A stretch of DNA of 64,000 nt from Gnetum montanum (lineage: Eukaryota; Streptophyta; Gnetopsida; Gnetales; Gnetaceae), in contig MNCI01027120.1 of NCBI GenBank assembly GCA_015680685.1, positions 357,390-421,389 on the forward strand. The letters run 5' to 3'. The position numbers were made by a program, and so were the translations under genes. The notes beneath the pieces are model-generated. The model saw only the letters and a program-made list of their open reading frames with translations, searched no databases and was not told the origin of the DNA. This document shows, in pieces, positions 11,439 through 23,215 of the stretch. How positions within the stretch are numbered: position 1 is the stretch's first letter; each line of letters starts with the position of its first letter.

Positions 11439-12399
11439 TGATGAGACGCGATATGCTCAAGCCGCGATATCGCATCCCCTACGATATCACGTACGCGATA
11501 TCGCGTCGTCCCCTGCGATATCACGTATGCAATATCGCGGTCCGCCGTAAAATCTATAAATAAGAGGTGGAACTCCCCTCATTACACATCCTAGGCATGA
11601 AGTAGCGAAGCTCTGGTGGATTGATCACCCCAGAGTTAGAATATTTTCCATGTGCCCGCAGTAGGAGTCCCCCAAGTGAACGGTTCTTTATTCAAGTAGC
11701 TTTGTACCTGAACGCAAGTTGTGTACGGAAATAAAGACGAGCTTTGTGGATAAAACTTGTAGTGCATGGATAGGTTTATTTAATGTTATTTATTGCTTTT
11801 CTAGTAACGCAGCATGAGTACGACTTGGTTACGAGCATTGACGAATGTGTACGGCTAGCTAAGGAATCGGCTACTCATCACGATTAGATTCTCTCACCCT
11901 TACCTCCTAGAACGTGGAACAAGTACGACTTGATTACAAGCATCTACAGATGTGTATGGCTAGTCAAGGAATCGGCTGCTTGTCACACTTGGGTTAGTTA
12001 GGTGCCTCAGTATGATCGCTTCGAGCATGTGCATTACATGTGGTAATCCCAGTAACGATTAGCTTTTGGTAGCCACAGTTGCATAGTTTAGGGTGTGTAC
12101 GACAAGTGGGAACGGATGTTGATGCTAGGACTTAGCACTGTAGTTAGAGTTAGTTTTAGTCTCTCAACCCTTCACCCTTTAGCATAGGAGATAAACCAGA
12201 AAAGATCAAAAAAATCATATACCTCAGACTTACTTAACCATACACCGTGACAACAACAAGTAAGTCTGGGAAGACAACGATTAATTAACCCCAAGTGTTC
12301 CTTGCGGTGTTTAGGCATTTAGTCTGTAGAGTTCGACTAGATCGCACATGCTATGCTCGTTTCATATGGTTGAGTGTAGGGGTACCTCGCCACTAATCA
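11439..12399 (+). repeat. Element 1 3' LTR
   Basis: It begins TGATGAGACG after the G-rich tract and ends ATCA before the second CCACC. It matches the 5' LTR over its whole length, with scattered transitions and one missing palindromic unit. TATA-like CTATAAATAA is at 11554-11563 and AATAAA at 11730-11735. Confidence 0.93.
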
Positions 12400-12404
12400 C
12401 CACC

Positions 12405-12760
12405 TAAGCCTAAAACATTAAAGGAAGATTTTTTAGACCCAAAAATTGGTTCTACAAGCTAACTCCAAATCCATTTTACCATGTAAGCTCAAGGTAGAAG
12501 GAGAGCTTGTAGAACTAAAAAAAATATTACGAATTAGTTCTATGAGCTATATAGAAGCACAAAAGAGCTCTAATTTAGATACAAGATTTGCTGAATACAC
12601 ACTTATGCTTGATTCCAATGTAGCTCAATGGGTAACAAATGAAGTAAAAGAGAATTAAGAGATACTAGAGCTTAATAAAGAGTTATGTTAGCAAAGGCTA
12701 TGTAGAACCAAGAAGTAGTACTATGAAGCATCAACTTTATTACTTTTAAGAAAGGATTTA
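12405..12760. repeat. degenerate palindromic repeat array (right part)
   Basis: Sequence directly after the element 1 target duplication resumes the same unit type as 3270-5101: AAAAATTGGTTCTACAAGC near 12440, CTTGTAGAACTAAA near 12505, TTAGTTCTATGAGC near 12535 and TATGTAGAACCAAG near 12700. It shows that both parts were one array before the insertion. A 70-codon frame from 12446 lies in the repeat and is not supported as a gene. Confidence 0.65.
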
Positions 12761-13254
12761 AAGATAGATCAACAAAAGGTAAACCAAGCATTTTGTATTG
12801 AGCTTGCGGCTATTAAATATCGATGATAGAGTAGCTTAGCAAAATCAAGATTTACTACATGTATCAAGAGTCGATTCAAATAGCCTATCCCCAAGTGAGA
12901 AAATTTAAAATGAAGCTTCAACTCTAATGAAAAAGCTTATATAGGATTTTGAAACATAGAGCCACTAGTAATTAGAGAATTAAGCAGCAAAGTAGAGAAA
13001 GAGCTATCTTTAAAATGCTAAGAAGAGCTTCTTGAATTCCTTTGAGTTTGAGCTAAAGATGTCTCATAAAGAAAAGGAAGAGGCACCTTAAAAGTTCCAA
13101 GATGCTTATACATTTAGCTTCTTAAACTACCTATAATATTTCAAGTTAAACATATATTAGCTTAGATAGTGGATTAGCATTGGACATTTGGAATTAGAAG
13201 TAGAAGAAATTTTTTTAAAACTTTGATGAAGACCATGATCTAATAGAAAATATA

Positions 13255-13497
13255 TAGCTCCAAGATGTAGAAGTTTTCATCCATGAGAAGTCTAGTCTTC
13301 ATAAGCTCAGTTTTGTCCCTAGGGTGAATATTATAAGAGATGTCATTAACCACCTTATAGCTAAAACTATTTATGGGAAGGATAGGCTTTGTTTTAGAGG
13401 GAATACAAAGTGCTATATCAACATCAGCGTTAGAAAGGTGCATGAGCTCTATGAGCTAATAGAGCCTAATATAATAGAAGTGGAAGCTTACTAGTAT
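13255..13497 (+). pseudogene. unidentified coding relic
   Basis: An 80-codon stop-to-stop frame (no ATG) gives a protein-like peptide with balanced composition: LHKLSFVPRVNIIRDVINHL, then CFRGNTKCYINISVRKVHEL and YELIEPNIIEVEAY. I do not recognise the family. It lies in otherwise stop-rich sequence between the repeat array and element B, and could be part of a retroelement or a host gene fragment. Confidence 0.3.
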
Positions 13498-13564
13498 AAT
13501 AAGGAGGTGCTCAATGGTAAGTTTTGGGCTCATCTAGAAATGGAAAAAATCTTCAAGCTTTCAC

Positions 13565-13658
13565 TGTCAAATCTTGCAAAATCTTTGGAATCCTAGAACG
13601 TCATTCCCAANTTGTCAAATCTTGCAAAATCTTTGGAATCCTAGAACGTCATTCCCAA
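13565..13658. other. single N flanked by an exact 46-bp duplication
   Basis: The 46 bases at 13565-13610 are repeated exactly at 13613-13658, with one N at 13611. This is what an unmerged overlap between two contigs looks like, so the second copy is probably not real sequence. Confidence 0.85.
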
Positions 13659-14639
13659 AGCCATAGAGCTTAGGATCCCACATAGAATTTTCATTTTAGC
13701 TTTAGATTTTTGTTCAGGATGTGAAATAAATATGATTTTATGTTTTGCACTAGGAGCACTAAAAAATAAAAAGAATTTTTTCCTTGTACAATATATGAAT
13801 GATGTATTATAAAATATCTTAGCAAAGATTTATGAATGGAAGATTAGTTGAATTTAAGCTTATTTTTAATGGATTATATATTAAGTAAAAGAGCTACTAT
13901 GACTTGGTTATGCATTTCCATTGTAGGAATTGACTTGAGGATTTCTACTATGACTTTTTTCTAGTCATATACCAAAAGAGCTACTTTGATGTCTAAGATT
14001 TAGAATTTTTGATGAATTGTATATATTCCCATTTTCTCAAGTTCATTTTATAAACCTTCCCACCAAGCATAGACCAAAAAATCATTAACAAAATAAGGAG
14101 CAAATGTCATGGAGTTATTTTTCTACTTGCCAGCTATACCTAGATTTTGATAGTAGGGCTTGAGGAATAGGCTTTTAAGCTTTCCAAGTTTGTAGCTCCA
14201 TATCTTGTAATCTTATAAGTGGAAAGATAAACGTAGAAAAGTCCATTGAGGTATGATTACAAGCATAAGAAGGTATTTCCTTTGAAATTCAGTTTTTGGT
14301 GATTCAATAATGTAGATCACCTAAAAGGCATGGCCAAAAGGTATAAAGAGCAATGTGACATCCTTGTATCTCCAAAGAGAATATACTCAACTTCCAAAAT
14401 CTACAAGGTTCATTAGGTGGTTGAAATAGATGTGCTCTACCAAAAAGCTATAGATAAGGAGGCAAATTGAGCTAAGAAAGAAGTGTCAAAATAGTTGAAA
14501 AGGAGATTGTCTATAAAGCTTTCAACCTCTGCTTATGATTAGCTAGTCATAGAAGCTTGCATATGGATGTAAATTAGAGATCATCCTTTGGCTAAAATTT
14601 TCCTAATGAATATTTAACTTTGATGAAAGAAAATTATTT

Positions 14640-15900
14640 CTCTTAGAAGCTACAAGATTTAGAAGATCCCATGCCTACTAAGAGATTCCGACTAAATGGA
14701 GCTCAATATGAAAGGCTAAAGATAGCCAGAAAGATAAGAATTAAGAGAAAAAATGATAATAAATAAATATAACAACAAGATCTTGTTAAATAATAGTAGC
14801 AGCAATAGAAGCTATTAGAGCAACAAAAATTACAAGAGCTACGATAATAGTAGTAAAAAGAAGAGAAAAACTTGTCATTAGCACTAACAGCTTTGGACTA
14901 CCCCTCAAGCTCCTTAATGAAGGCATCAACTCAATCTCTCAAAGATAAGGAAAAATAAGGAAGAATTATTCTTAGCCAGAAGCTGCCCAACCAAGCCAAA
15001 AATAGAAGCATGTGTCATCTTCCCCTATAAGGAAGATAATCCTCAAACTAGAGATCAATAGCTAGTGATGTTCCATCAAGACATGTTAGAAACTATAAAT
15101 GTTTTAAAATAAGACATGAAGCAAGTAGTTAATAATCAAATAGCCAAGCTTAAAGAATTCCTAATGCAAAATGAATAAAATATAGATAGATTAAGAGAAA
15201 TTTAAAGAGATTCAAAGATGAAAATAAAGACCTCTAGACTATGATCACTATTAAAGAATTACTACTAGAAAATAAATAACATGCTATGAGAAAATTGGCG
15301 AAGAAGTTGGCTATTATAAGATTTGAGCTAGAATGGACCAAGAAAGGCAAAGCTCTAGATTATTCTTTCTTATTGTAGATAAATTTTCAAAATTAATTAC
15401 AATAAGAAATGGATATAGGAAACCTTATCTAAAATTGAATAAGTAAAAAAGAATCAAATCAATTTTGTTTAGATGGAATGAAGGGCTCAAGAATTGGTCA
15501 TAATAGCTAGGTAAAAAAGAGAGCTATTGCCTCAATATAAAAAAGAGTTTTTGAATAACATGATGATGGTAGTTGTAAGGATAATGGTGGAGGCTACTCA
15601 CAAGAAGTTGGAGTTGGAACAAAATTGTTCACAGGCAGGTGCTACATTAATTAAACTAACTGATTTATTAACTAAACTGAGTGCTAGTAAGATAGGAGCT
15701 AAAAATGTTATTAAGATACTTAATAATACCAAACAAACTACATTTAATTAGGCTATAAAAGTTATACTCAATCATATGAAGTTAGCTCAACAATTATTGA
15801 TAAAAGGGATCTAGATTCAAAAAATAAAGAAGGCTTATCAAGAAGTTGAACAACTATCCAACAACTTTCAACTACATGAAGAAAATGTGAAATTAAATAA
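14640..15900 (+). pseudogene. Lys/Glu-rich coiled-coil-like relic, family unknown
   Basis: Broken plus-strand frames give Lys-, Glu-, Gln- and Leu-rich peptides (for example RLNGAQYERLKIARKIRIKR near 14690-14750) and an open 74-codon frame at 15527-15751 (THKKLELEQ, LIKLTDLLTKLSA). A CX2C or protease motif is absent. It may be an upstream domain of an old retroelement polyprotein. A similar relic is seen near 57.95-58.1 kb. Confidence 0.25.
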
Positions 15901-16649
15901 ATCATGATTTTGTAACTGCTGTAATTGCTAAAGGATACTATATAAAGTCTTGAAAAAATTTGTAATGGCATCTATAAAGGAATGGAAAATGCATTTTGCA
16001 AAGCTTCTAAAGGTTGTTTTTATAATGGCATTTTGAATAGGTTTTTCTTATTTCTTTTTATTTTATCTAAATTTTATATTAAAATTAGATAGCTTTTCTT
16101 AATTTTTTAGCTTAATTATGCACAGCTACATTTAAGTGAACAATGTATTTTTGAATAAGTTATTTTCTCTAAGAGTTGAGGTGTAACTTATTCTTATTAC
16201 TTTGACTGAATGGGATAACTTTCATAAGTGTTAGTTCTGAATCAGTTTAACATAGAATTTATGTCATTTTTTGAGTAATTTTGAGCTTTCATATAAATTT
16301 TCTATCTCATATTCCTACTCTATTTAGCAAAAATTTCATGAAATCTAGTTTCAGGAAGTTTGTTAGTAGATAACTTAAAATTAGAGAATGACATTTTCTA
16401 TGAAACTCTTTTGTTTACTATCTTGGCTATGTAGAATTTAAAGAAAAATATGTATAAAGATATTTATTTTAATCTTTATATTAAGGAAAAGCTGAAATTG
16501 ATAGTTAATAGTTATAAAAAAGAACAACACGTTCTTGTAGTATTATACTATCAATATAGATTTGGCTATATTTAGCTCATTTAAACCAACAAAAGCTATT
16601 TGGGGGCATCCATGTCTTATTGGAGCCAAAGACTAGTAGCCACCTAAAA

Positions 16650-17280
16650 TAGGTTATGTAGACGATTCCTAAAGTGGGTTTGTGATCCTACTCCAACAAT
16701 TACATTCCCATGGTGGTATGCTGTGAAGGCCCAAGGATTAATCATATACCAACATAACTTCTACCAAGATTTTAAGCAAAAATTTATTCTAGATTCCTTT
16801 CTTAAGAAATGCAAGATTTGGTTTAACTTGTTGAGATTGGATTAACAATTAGTAGACAATTATATCAAAAAACTTTTATGACCTATCAAGATATGTAAGC
16901 CATCGAAATGAGAGTGAATTGACTTGAAAATTCATTAGTGAACTACTAACTCAATTATGTCCTTACATATGTGCCCATAATCTACAAATAATGTATGAGA
17001 TGTAAAAAATTTCTAAATATAATAAAAAAATTAAACTAAGTAAGAAATGCAGCCTCACAACAAGCAACCATAGAAGAGACACCAATTAAGAAAATTCAAA
17101 CCACTTACTTCAATTATAGTGAAGACATTTCAAGTAGGACTATCCAAAATAGAGAGTAAGACTTCAAAAGAACCCAGTTACAAAGTAGAATCCCAATACC
17201 ATTGTGGTTAAGGGATAAGACCAACCAATTGCTTCGACCATAATGAAGAAAATTTAAGCATTAGCTAAGTTAGGTTTATG
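16650..17280 (+). pseudogene. gag relic of element B
   Basis: The frame reads WWYAVKAQGLIIYQHNFYQD then FKQKFILDSFLKK with a run of aromatic and basic residues, the pattern of the chromovirus capsid where a Trp-rich helix is followed by FKxxF. Stops follow at about 16843. A weak Cys/His patch (YHCG, then NCFDH) near 17200-17240 sits where the zinc knuckle should be. It is followed directly by the protease relic. Confidence 0.5.
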
Positions 17281-17289
17281 GAAATTACT

Positions 17290-19478
17290 TATTTTTAAAG
17301 AGTCAATCAAGGTAAAGAGGTCAAATTTTTAATTGATATCGGTGCTAGTGATAATTTATTTTACCAAATTTAGTTAACATACTAAACCTAACCTTACCTT
17401 TCAAGAAAGACTTTAAAGCTGAACTTGCAAATGGGGTGAGCCTAAGTAAGCATACAAGGTATGTTGAAATTAACTTTGCTTTTCATGAACTTTTTTTAAT
17501 GAATTTTTTAAATTTGAATTAAAAGATGAAGATGTGATTCTTGGAATTTCATTCCTTAAGAATTTTAATGTTACTACCAACTTTGGAATCCATTTATTCA
17601 AAGTACCAACTATTGCCAAAGTTAAGGTTTTAAGGAAGGTAGGACCAACAAAGATGTTGAACATCATAATCATCAAATAGGCCAAAAGACTAATTACGAA
17701 AGGTGCTACTATGTTCATTATAAAAGTAACTCAACCTCAAAAACCTACATACATTGAACTTTTAAAAGAACTTAAGGAATATGAAAATTTAATTTTCGAT
17801 GAAACTAGGGAATTAACATCCAAATGAACCTTAGCACATGTGACTGATATCTTTCTAGGAATAGAGCTAATCTCAAAAGCTTCTTATAGATTTTCCACAT
17901 CAAAATTAAAAGAATTGATAATACGACTAGATCAATTGGTAAGAAAAGGAAAGATACACACTAGTGTTTTATCTTGGGGTGCATTAGCCTTATTTATTAA
18001 GAAGAAGGATGGCATCTTAAGGTTATGAATTAACTATAAGATTTTAAACAAGGTAATGATCAAAAATACCTATCCCTTACCTAGAATTAATAACTTGTTT
18101 GATCAACTTACAACAACATGTTACTTTTCATAAATTTATTTGAAATCTTGTTACCACTAAATATGAATTAAGAAGAAAGATATTATAAAAATTGCATTTA
18201 GAATAAGATATAGACTATATGAATTTGTAGTGATGTCATTTGGATTGACAAATGCACTTGCAACATTTATGAATTTAATGAATAATAGCTTCTAAACATA
18301 TCTAGATAAATTTTTCATTGTTTTTATGAATGATATACTCATTCATTCCAAGATAAGAGAAGAACACGTAGATCACTTGAAAACTACTATGAAGATTCTA
18401 AAACAGAATCAACTAAAAGAAAAACTAAGTGCATCAAAATTCTTTAAGAAAGAAGTATCGTATCTTAGTCCTATTATATTAAAATAAGAATTTCAATTAT
18501 ATCTATCCAAAGTAAGTATAGTCAAAGAATGACTAGTACTCAAGAACGCTATGGAAATCCATAGCTTTCTAGGTTTAACTTGATTTTATTGTCATTTTAT
18601 AAAAGATTACTCTATCTTGGTAGCATCTTTGACCAATCCTTTTTTAAGAAAAATGCATGTTTAAGTTTAATGGAAAATGTAGAAAAGGATTTCTAAGGTT
18701 AAAGATGCTCTTAACAATAGATTCTATCTTGACAATCTTAGATGAAGATTTTTCATTCAAAGTATCTACAGATGTTTTCAAACTAGAAATTAGTGAAGTT
18801 CTCTTACAAGAAGACAAGGTGGTTTGTTTTGAATTTCATAAATTATGAATAAGTGGGATAAATTATTCAACTCATGATCTATAATTATTAGGTATGCTTT
18901 AAAGGTTTGAAGACATTATATATTTGGAAAATGATTTATTTTAAAAACTAATCATAAAATTAATACATATAGAGATAACTAATTTTAAATACAAGACAAC
19001 ATAGGTGGATGTAGAAACTTATGGAGATTGACTTTGAAATTAAGTACATTTTAGGAAAATAAAATGTAGTTTCTAATGCCCTTAATCAAATGTAGAATTT
19101 AATGATTGACATTGTCATAACCCCCATGGAAGAGGAAATTAAGAACAAAATTAAAGAATATCCTTATTTTAAATAAATCTTGACCAACATAACCACTAAA
19201 TCTAGTAATCACCTCTCCACACAAGTAGTGTTGATGAAGAATGAAAGAGTATGCATTGTATAAGATGCCTAGGAGCATAAGCTATTTAGTAAAGAAAATG
19301 AAGTTTCATATGCTAGGCACCAAGGATACATTAAGACTTATATGATGCTATGTAAATTTTATTTTTGTCATGGAATAAAGAATGATATATCCACATATAT
19401 CAAGAAATGTCTAATATGTCAAAGAGTAAAAGCTAAAAAAAGAAAATTAATGGACTACTACAAACATTGGAAGTCCTA
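17290..19478 (+). pseudogene. pol relic of element B: protease, RT, RNase H, integrase start
   Basis: The protease shows FLIDIGASDNLF (about 17321-17356), with Ile where the usual Thr/Ser stands after the catalytic Asp. Reverse transcriptase is clear at 17840-18620: [42 protein letters not shown] and FMNDILIHSK (from 18323). The last is the active-site box with the first Asp changed to Asn by G-to-A. RNase H follows (18650-19090). The integrase zinc finger ends at 19478: HQGYIKTYMM, then CHGIKND and KKCLICQ. Many TAA/TAG/TGA codons and several frame changes are present. The order and sequence are those of plant chromoviruses (inference of clade). Confidence 0.75.
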
Positions 19479-19483
19479 TCATG

Positions 19484-20358
19484 TGATGAGTCACGTTTTC
19501 TTGGGTCTAGTTGATGTGGCCCCATTAACATGGCCATGTTGACATGGAATTTGATGCATTAACATGACCTTGTGAATGCAATGTCTATTTTTGCCTATAA
19601 ATATGCACTCACCTGCCGTGTTTATGATAGCTTTTGTCATAGTTGTAGTGGAGCTCTTGTAGTTTTATCATTTGAAAGTTAGAATATTTTCTAAGTACTC
19701 ATAGTAAGAGTTAAAGAGTGTACAGATCTTTATTCAAGCACTGTTATACCTGAGCATGACAGTGTGTGCAACAATAAAGGCAAGCTTTCTAATAAACCTT
19801 GTAGTACTTTGACATAGATTAATTATTTATTTATGCATTTAATGTTTTATGCAATTTTATTTAATTCTTTAAGTAATTAAGCTAAATTAAGCTGGATTAA
19901 ATAGCAATTAATTAAGCATATAAGTACAATGACTTTGAGCATATGTTTGGCACTTGGTAATCCCCGTAACGCTTAACATTTGGTAACCCAGTAGCATTAA
20001 ATATCTTTAGGATGTGTACAACAAGTAGAAACAGATGCTTATGTGTTAGGATTAGTTAAGTGTAGCTAGTTAGATTAAATTAGAAATTTAATTATTTTAT
20101 TTTATTCATTATTCTTTATCCTTAGAAAACTTAAAACAAAAAAACATAAAAATGATAAAACTCATATGCCTCAATTGCACTTAACCATACCTTTGCATTT
20201 CACAAATGTAATTGGGAAGACAAAAATTGCAATAGTTAGTTTCACTTCCTAGAGACTCATATACTTAGAAGGTTATAAGTCCACGAAATTTGACTAGATT
20301 GTGCATGAATGCTTAGTGATTCCTATGATTGGGCATAGGGTCTACTCATCACTCATCA
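19484..20358 (+). mobile_element. solo LTR (element 1 superfamily) inside element B integrase
   Basis: An 875-bp LTR starts TGATGAGTCACG and ends CTCATCA, flanked by the 5-bp duplication TCATG (19479-19483 and 20359-20363). TATAAATA is at 19596-19603 and AATAAA at 19773-19778. Its central part aligns with the element 1 LTR (TACCTGAGCATGACAGTGTG, AATAAAGGCAAGC, TTGTAGTAC). No internal sequence remains, so an element inserted here and was later removed by LTR-LTR recombination. The integrase frame continues on the other side. Confidence 0.9.
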
Positions 20359-20363
20359 TCATG

Positions 20364-20700
20364 GAAATGAAAAGATGTCACTATGGACTTCATAAGAGGA
20401 TTACCATTAGCTAAGAAGGGGAATGACTCAATCCTAGTAGTTGTCAATCAATTATTAAAGATGTATCATTTCATACCCTTAAAGGCTACAAACCTAGTAA
20501 AAAAAGTAGCCTAGAAGATAATACAAGAAGCATTTTGATTACATGGATGTTCCAAGTCAACCATATCAAACCAAGATCCAAAGTTCACTCCAAAATTATA
20601 GCAAAATATTTTCAAGGAATTTGGTACTTAAATAAAGTTTAACATGGTGTACTACCTTGAAATAGATGGTCAAACCAAATGAGTTAATTAAATTTTTTAA
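20364..20700 (+). pseudogene. integrase core relic of element B
   Basis: Sequence after the solo LTR continues the integrase: TMDFIRGLPLAKKGNDSILV (from about 20376) and SNQDPKF hold the first two catalytic Asp positions. EIDGQTK stands where the third catalytic residue Glu (GQTE) is expected, changed to Lys by G-to-A. It is clearly the continuation of 19478, which confirms the insertion reading of the solo LTR. Confidence 0.78.
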
Positions 20701-21553
20701 GTTATTTTAAATTATCTAATTTGGTAGAATTTTTGTAAAATAATAATTGTTAAGGATTAATTCATAGGACTTCATTTAAAGTTGTTTATGGGTGAAATTG
20801 CAGAATGACATTAACTTGGGTCGATCCTACATTGAGAGTGAAATGAAAAGAGGAAGAATTAAAGATTATAAAAATCATTGTTACAAAACTAAAACAACAC
20901 ACACAAGCATCCCAAGATACAAGTGATACACTAACCAAAATCACCTTACAAAGAAGTTCTAGATTCATAAACAAGTATTGCTAAGGGTTAAGCTAATAGC
21001 AAGTTTTACTAAAGTTGAAGTAATAGACCAAATTTGTCCCTTAATACCATGGGCCCTTTAAAATTTTAGAATGAATTAGTGAAGTAGCATACCAACTAAA
21101 CCTCCCGACAAACCTAAATATCCATCTTATCCTCCATGTTAGTCTGTTAAAGAAATTTCATCAAAATTATGGACTTTACAAACTAGATTGGAACAAAGTA
21201 CTTCTAAGATAAAATGTGAGTTTTAAAGTTAAGCCACTAGTCATCAAAGAACAAAGAATTAAAAAAACTTCAAAATAAAACCATAACAGAAGTACATGTT
21301 CAATGATCAAACTATGATAAAATATGTAAGAAATTGGGATTTCATCCTAAACTTTTATCCACATCTTTTTAAACATAATAATAGTCAATAAATTTATTAT
21401 ATAAATTGGATAAATATTAGAAATTAATATAAATAGTTTGATACAGATAAAAATAATGATGGAGTCAAGGATGAGGAGCAAATGGAGAATACAACTATTG
21501 AGCAGTTAGATATTGAAGAGAAGTTTGAGGATGAGAAAGATTCTTAAGGGGGA

Positions 21554-22780
21554 TAAATTATAACATTCCATTTCTAATTATGAAGTAAAGTTGTATTATA
21601 TGTAAATAAGGTAATTAAAATTTGAATGAAGGGATGCCTTATTATAAGGAGTTATAATCATTTGTAGTACTCTTTGGGAATTTGACCTATGATATTTCAG
21701 GTTAAGGACTATGAGGTTATGTTAAAATGGAGTCGTAGACCCAACAATGACAATTAATGAGGGCCTAGTGAAGTGGAAAAAGAAGGGACTGATCATCCCT
21801 TTAGTTCATGTTAACATTGTTCCCACTGTATTCATCATTAATAAAGTCATTTTTTCTTTTTCTTCGTTAAATTAAATGTTTTTATTTTCTTTTAAGTGCA
21901 TTATCCAAGTTATTAGAGATGAAACATCATTTATGCTTGACAATTAAAAATAAGATGTCACATAGCCTATGCATGAACTATTCACTCCTAACCCATTGTA
22001 CACATCCTGAACATATACTAACATTGCTAGGTTATGAAGTACCTACTGCTAGGCGTACCAAGTAGTATATTGCTAGATTTATCAAATGCTAACATGTTTA
22101 TGCTCAAAGATGGTCATATTCATGTGTTGTAATTAAGTGTGATGGATATAAAATAATTAACTAAATGCTTGCAAATTAAAAGAATAGTTAAAATTAAATT
22201 ATAATTAAAGAAATTATTAAACTAATATAAGTATTGCAATGAAGGAAAATGGATCTTTATCTTATTACCATCATGAAAATGTATTCAAGTACATAGTCAC
22301 TTGAATAATACTTCATACAATCTACTTAGTTTCTATTGCAAGTACTTGGTGCTAAATTATAACTTTTATGGAAAGAAAGTACAAGAGTTCTACTATGTTA
22401 TTGACCTAATGGTACAATAAATGTGGTTGGTACATACATTTATATAAGCATTTATTGTTATTGTCTCAATACTATTCTATTGACAAAGCTAATCATGTTG
22501 ATGCTACTATGTTGACATTACTACATCAATGTAGTTGATAAAATCAAGACTCATCATGTTTCTTCTTAAATTTTCTTAAAGCAAATAAGGCTTTCATAAT
22601 ACTTAAAACTCTTTAAGTAATGCACTCATCTCATTTGTAATTGCAAGAGCATTCTACGCCAAGATATTAGTAACATGAAGTTACATCTACATGTTCATAT
22701 TTGATAGTAAAATTGTACATCTTATTATGTGTTAAAAATCATGATTTTAATTTTTTGAACACTATCATTATTGAATGTTA
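21554..22780. other. possible 3' LTR of element B, then unassigned DNA
   Basis: The start TAAATTATAACATTCC after AAGGGGGA is like the LTR start of some plant chromoviruses (TGTAACACCC type) after decay. A matching 5' LTR was not found, so the right end (perhaps near 21.9 kb) is not fixed. From there to 22.78 kb I see only AT-rich sequence. Confidence 0.35.
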
Positions 22781-23215
22781 ATAAAATTTATCAATGGTAC
22801 TGATCAATTTTTTCTATTCTTCTATTAAGCATTTTTTGAAATTAAGAGAATGTCATTAGTATAGAGTAAGAGTCTCATAAGAATACTTCCAATTATATTG
22901 CAAATTGAGTTGTTGTTTTATACATCCACTCTTCAAGTTCATTAATAAAAATAACAAATAAAGTAGATGAAAGAGAACATGCTTACTTATTATTGACAAA
23001 ACTATTAAATAAAGTTCTTTTTCCCCATTTGTAAATTGAATGCATATCTCTTTATAAAGTTGTTGGATAACACATAACAACATGTTAAAAAATTTTAAAT
23101 TTTCCAAGAATCTCCATAACTTGTTTCAAATAGCTAAATCATAGACATTAGATAAATCTACAAAGTAGATAAATGTATTCTTATGTGGTGCTATCAATAA
23201 AATATTTTAAAGTGA
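22780..23215 (-). pseudogene. LINE (non-LTR) reverse transcriptase relic
   Basis: On the minus strand the frame reads YFVDLSNVYDLAI then NKLWRFLENLKFF (about 23200-23100), the motif A region with Asp followed by a helix. Further on come CSLSSTLFVIFINELEEWMY (about 22985-22925), the place of GCPLSPTLF, and LLLYTNDILLIS (22880-22845), the active-site box, with Thr-Asn-Asp for Ala-Asp-Asp. One in-frame stop and at least one frame change break it. Downstream endonuclease or poly-A tail could not be shown. It is a non-LTR element, unlike everything around it. Confidence 0.7.

Larger units (their letters stand above)
5107..12399 (+). mobile_element. Element 1: complete gag-protease-only LTR retrotransposon
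   Basis: This is a structurally complete 7,293-bp LTR element. It has LTRs of 992 and 961 bp starting TGATGAGA and ending ATCA, and a 5-bp target duplication CCACC at 5102-5106 and 12400-12404. A tRNA-Asp primer site directly follows the 5' LTR, and a G-rich tract directly precedes the 3' LTR. The inside holds gag and a retropepsin, then about 1.9 kb of non-coding DNA; no reverse transcriptase, RNase H or integrase is present. The two LTRs are clearly the most similar pair in the window, so this looks like its youngest insertion. The primer type and the protease sequence suggest the Athila/Tat side of Ty3/gypsy (inference). A relative with pol lies at 58320-64000. Confidence 0.92.
16570..21890 (+). 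mobile_element. Element B: decayed chromovirus-like Ty3/gypsy element
   Basis: Gag, protease, reverse transcriptase, RNase H and integrase relics follow in the Ty3/gypsy order from about 16.65 to 20.69 kb. A purine tract AAGGGGGA (21546-21553) comes just after the last coding relic, and TAAATTATAACATTCC behind it may be the 3' LTR start. The 5' LTR could not be delimited. A solo LTR (19484-20358) splits the integrase. Dozens of stops make it inactive. Ends are approximate. Confidence 0.65.

Noticed and set aside
12800-16550. Idea that this is an endogenous pararetrovirus (coat and movement protein in front of RT)
   Set aside because: The pol that follows has a Ty3/gypsy integrase (zinc finger and core), which such viruses lack, and no movement-protein motif could be read.
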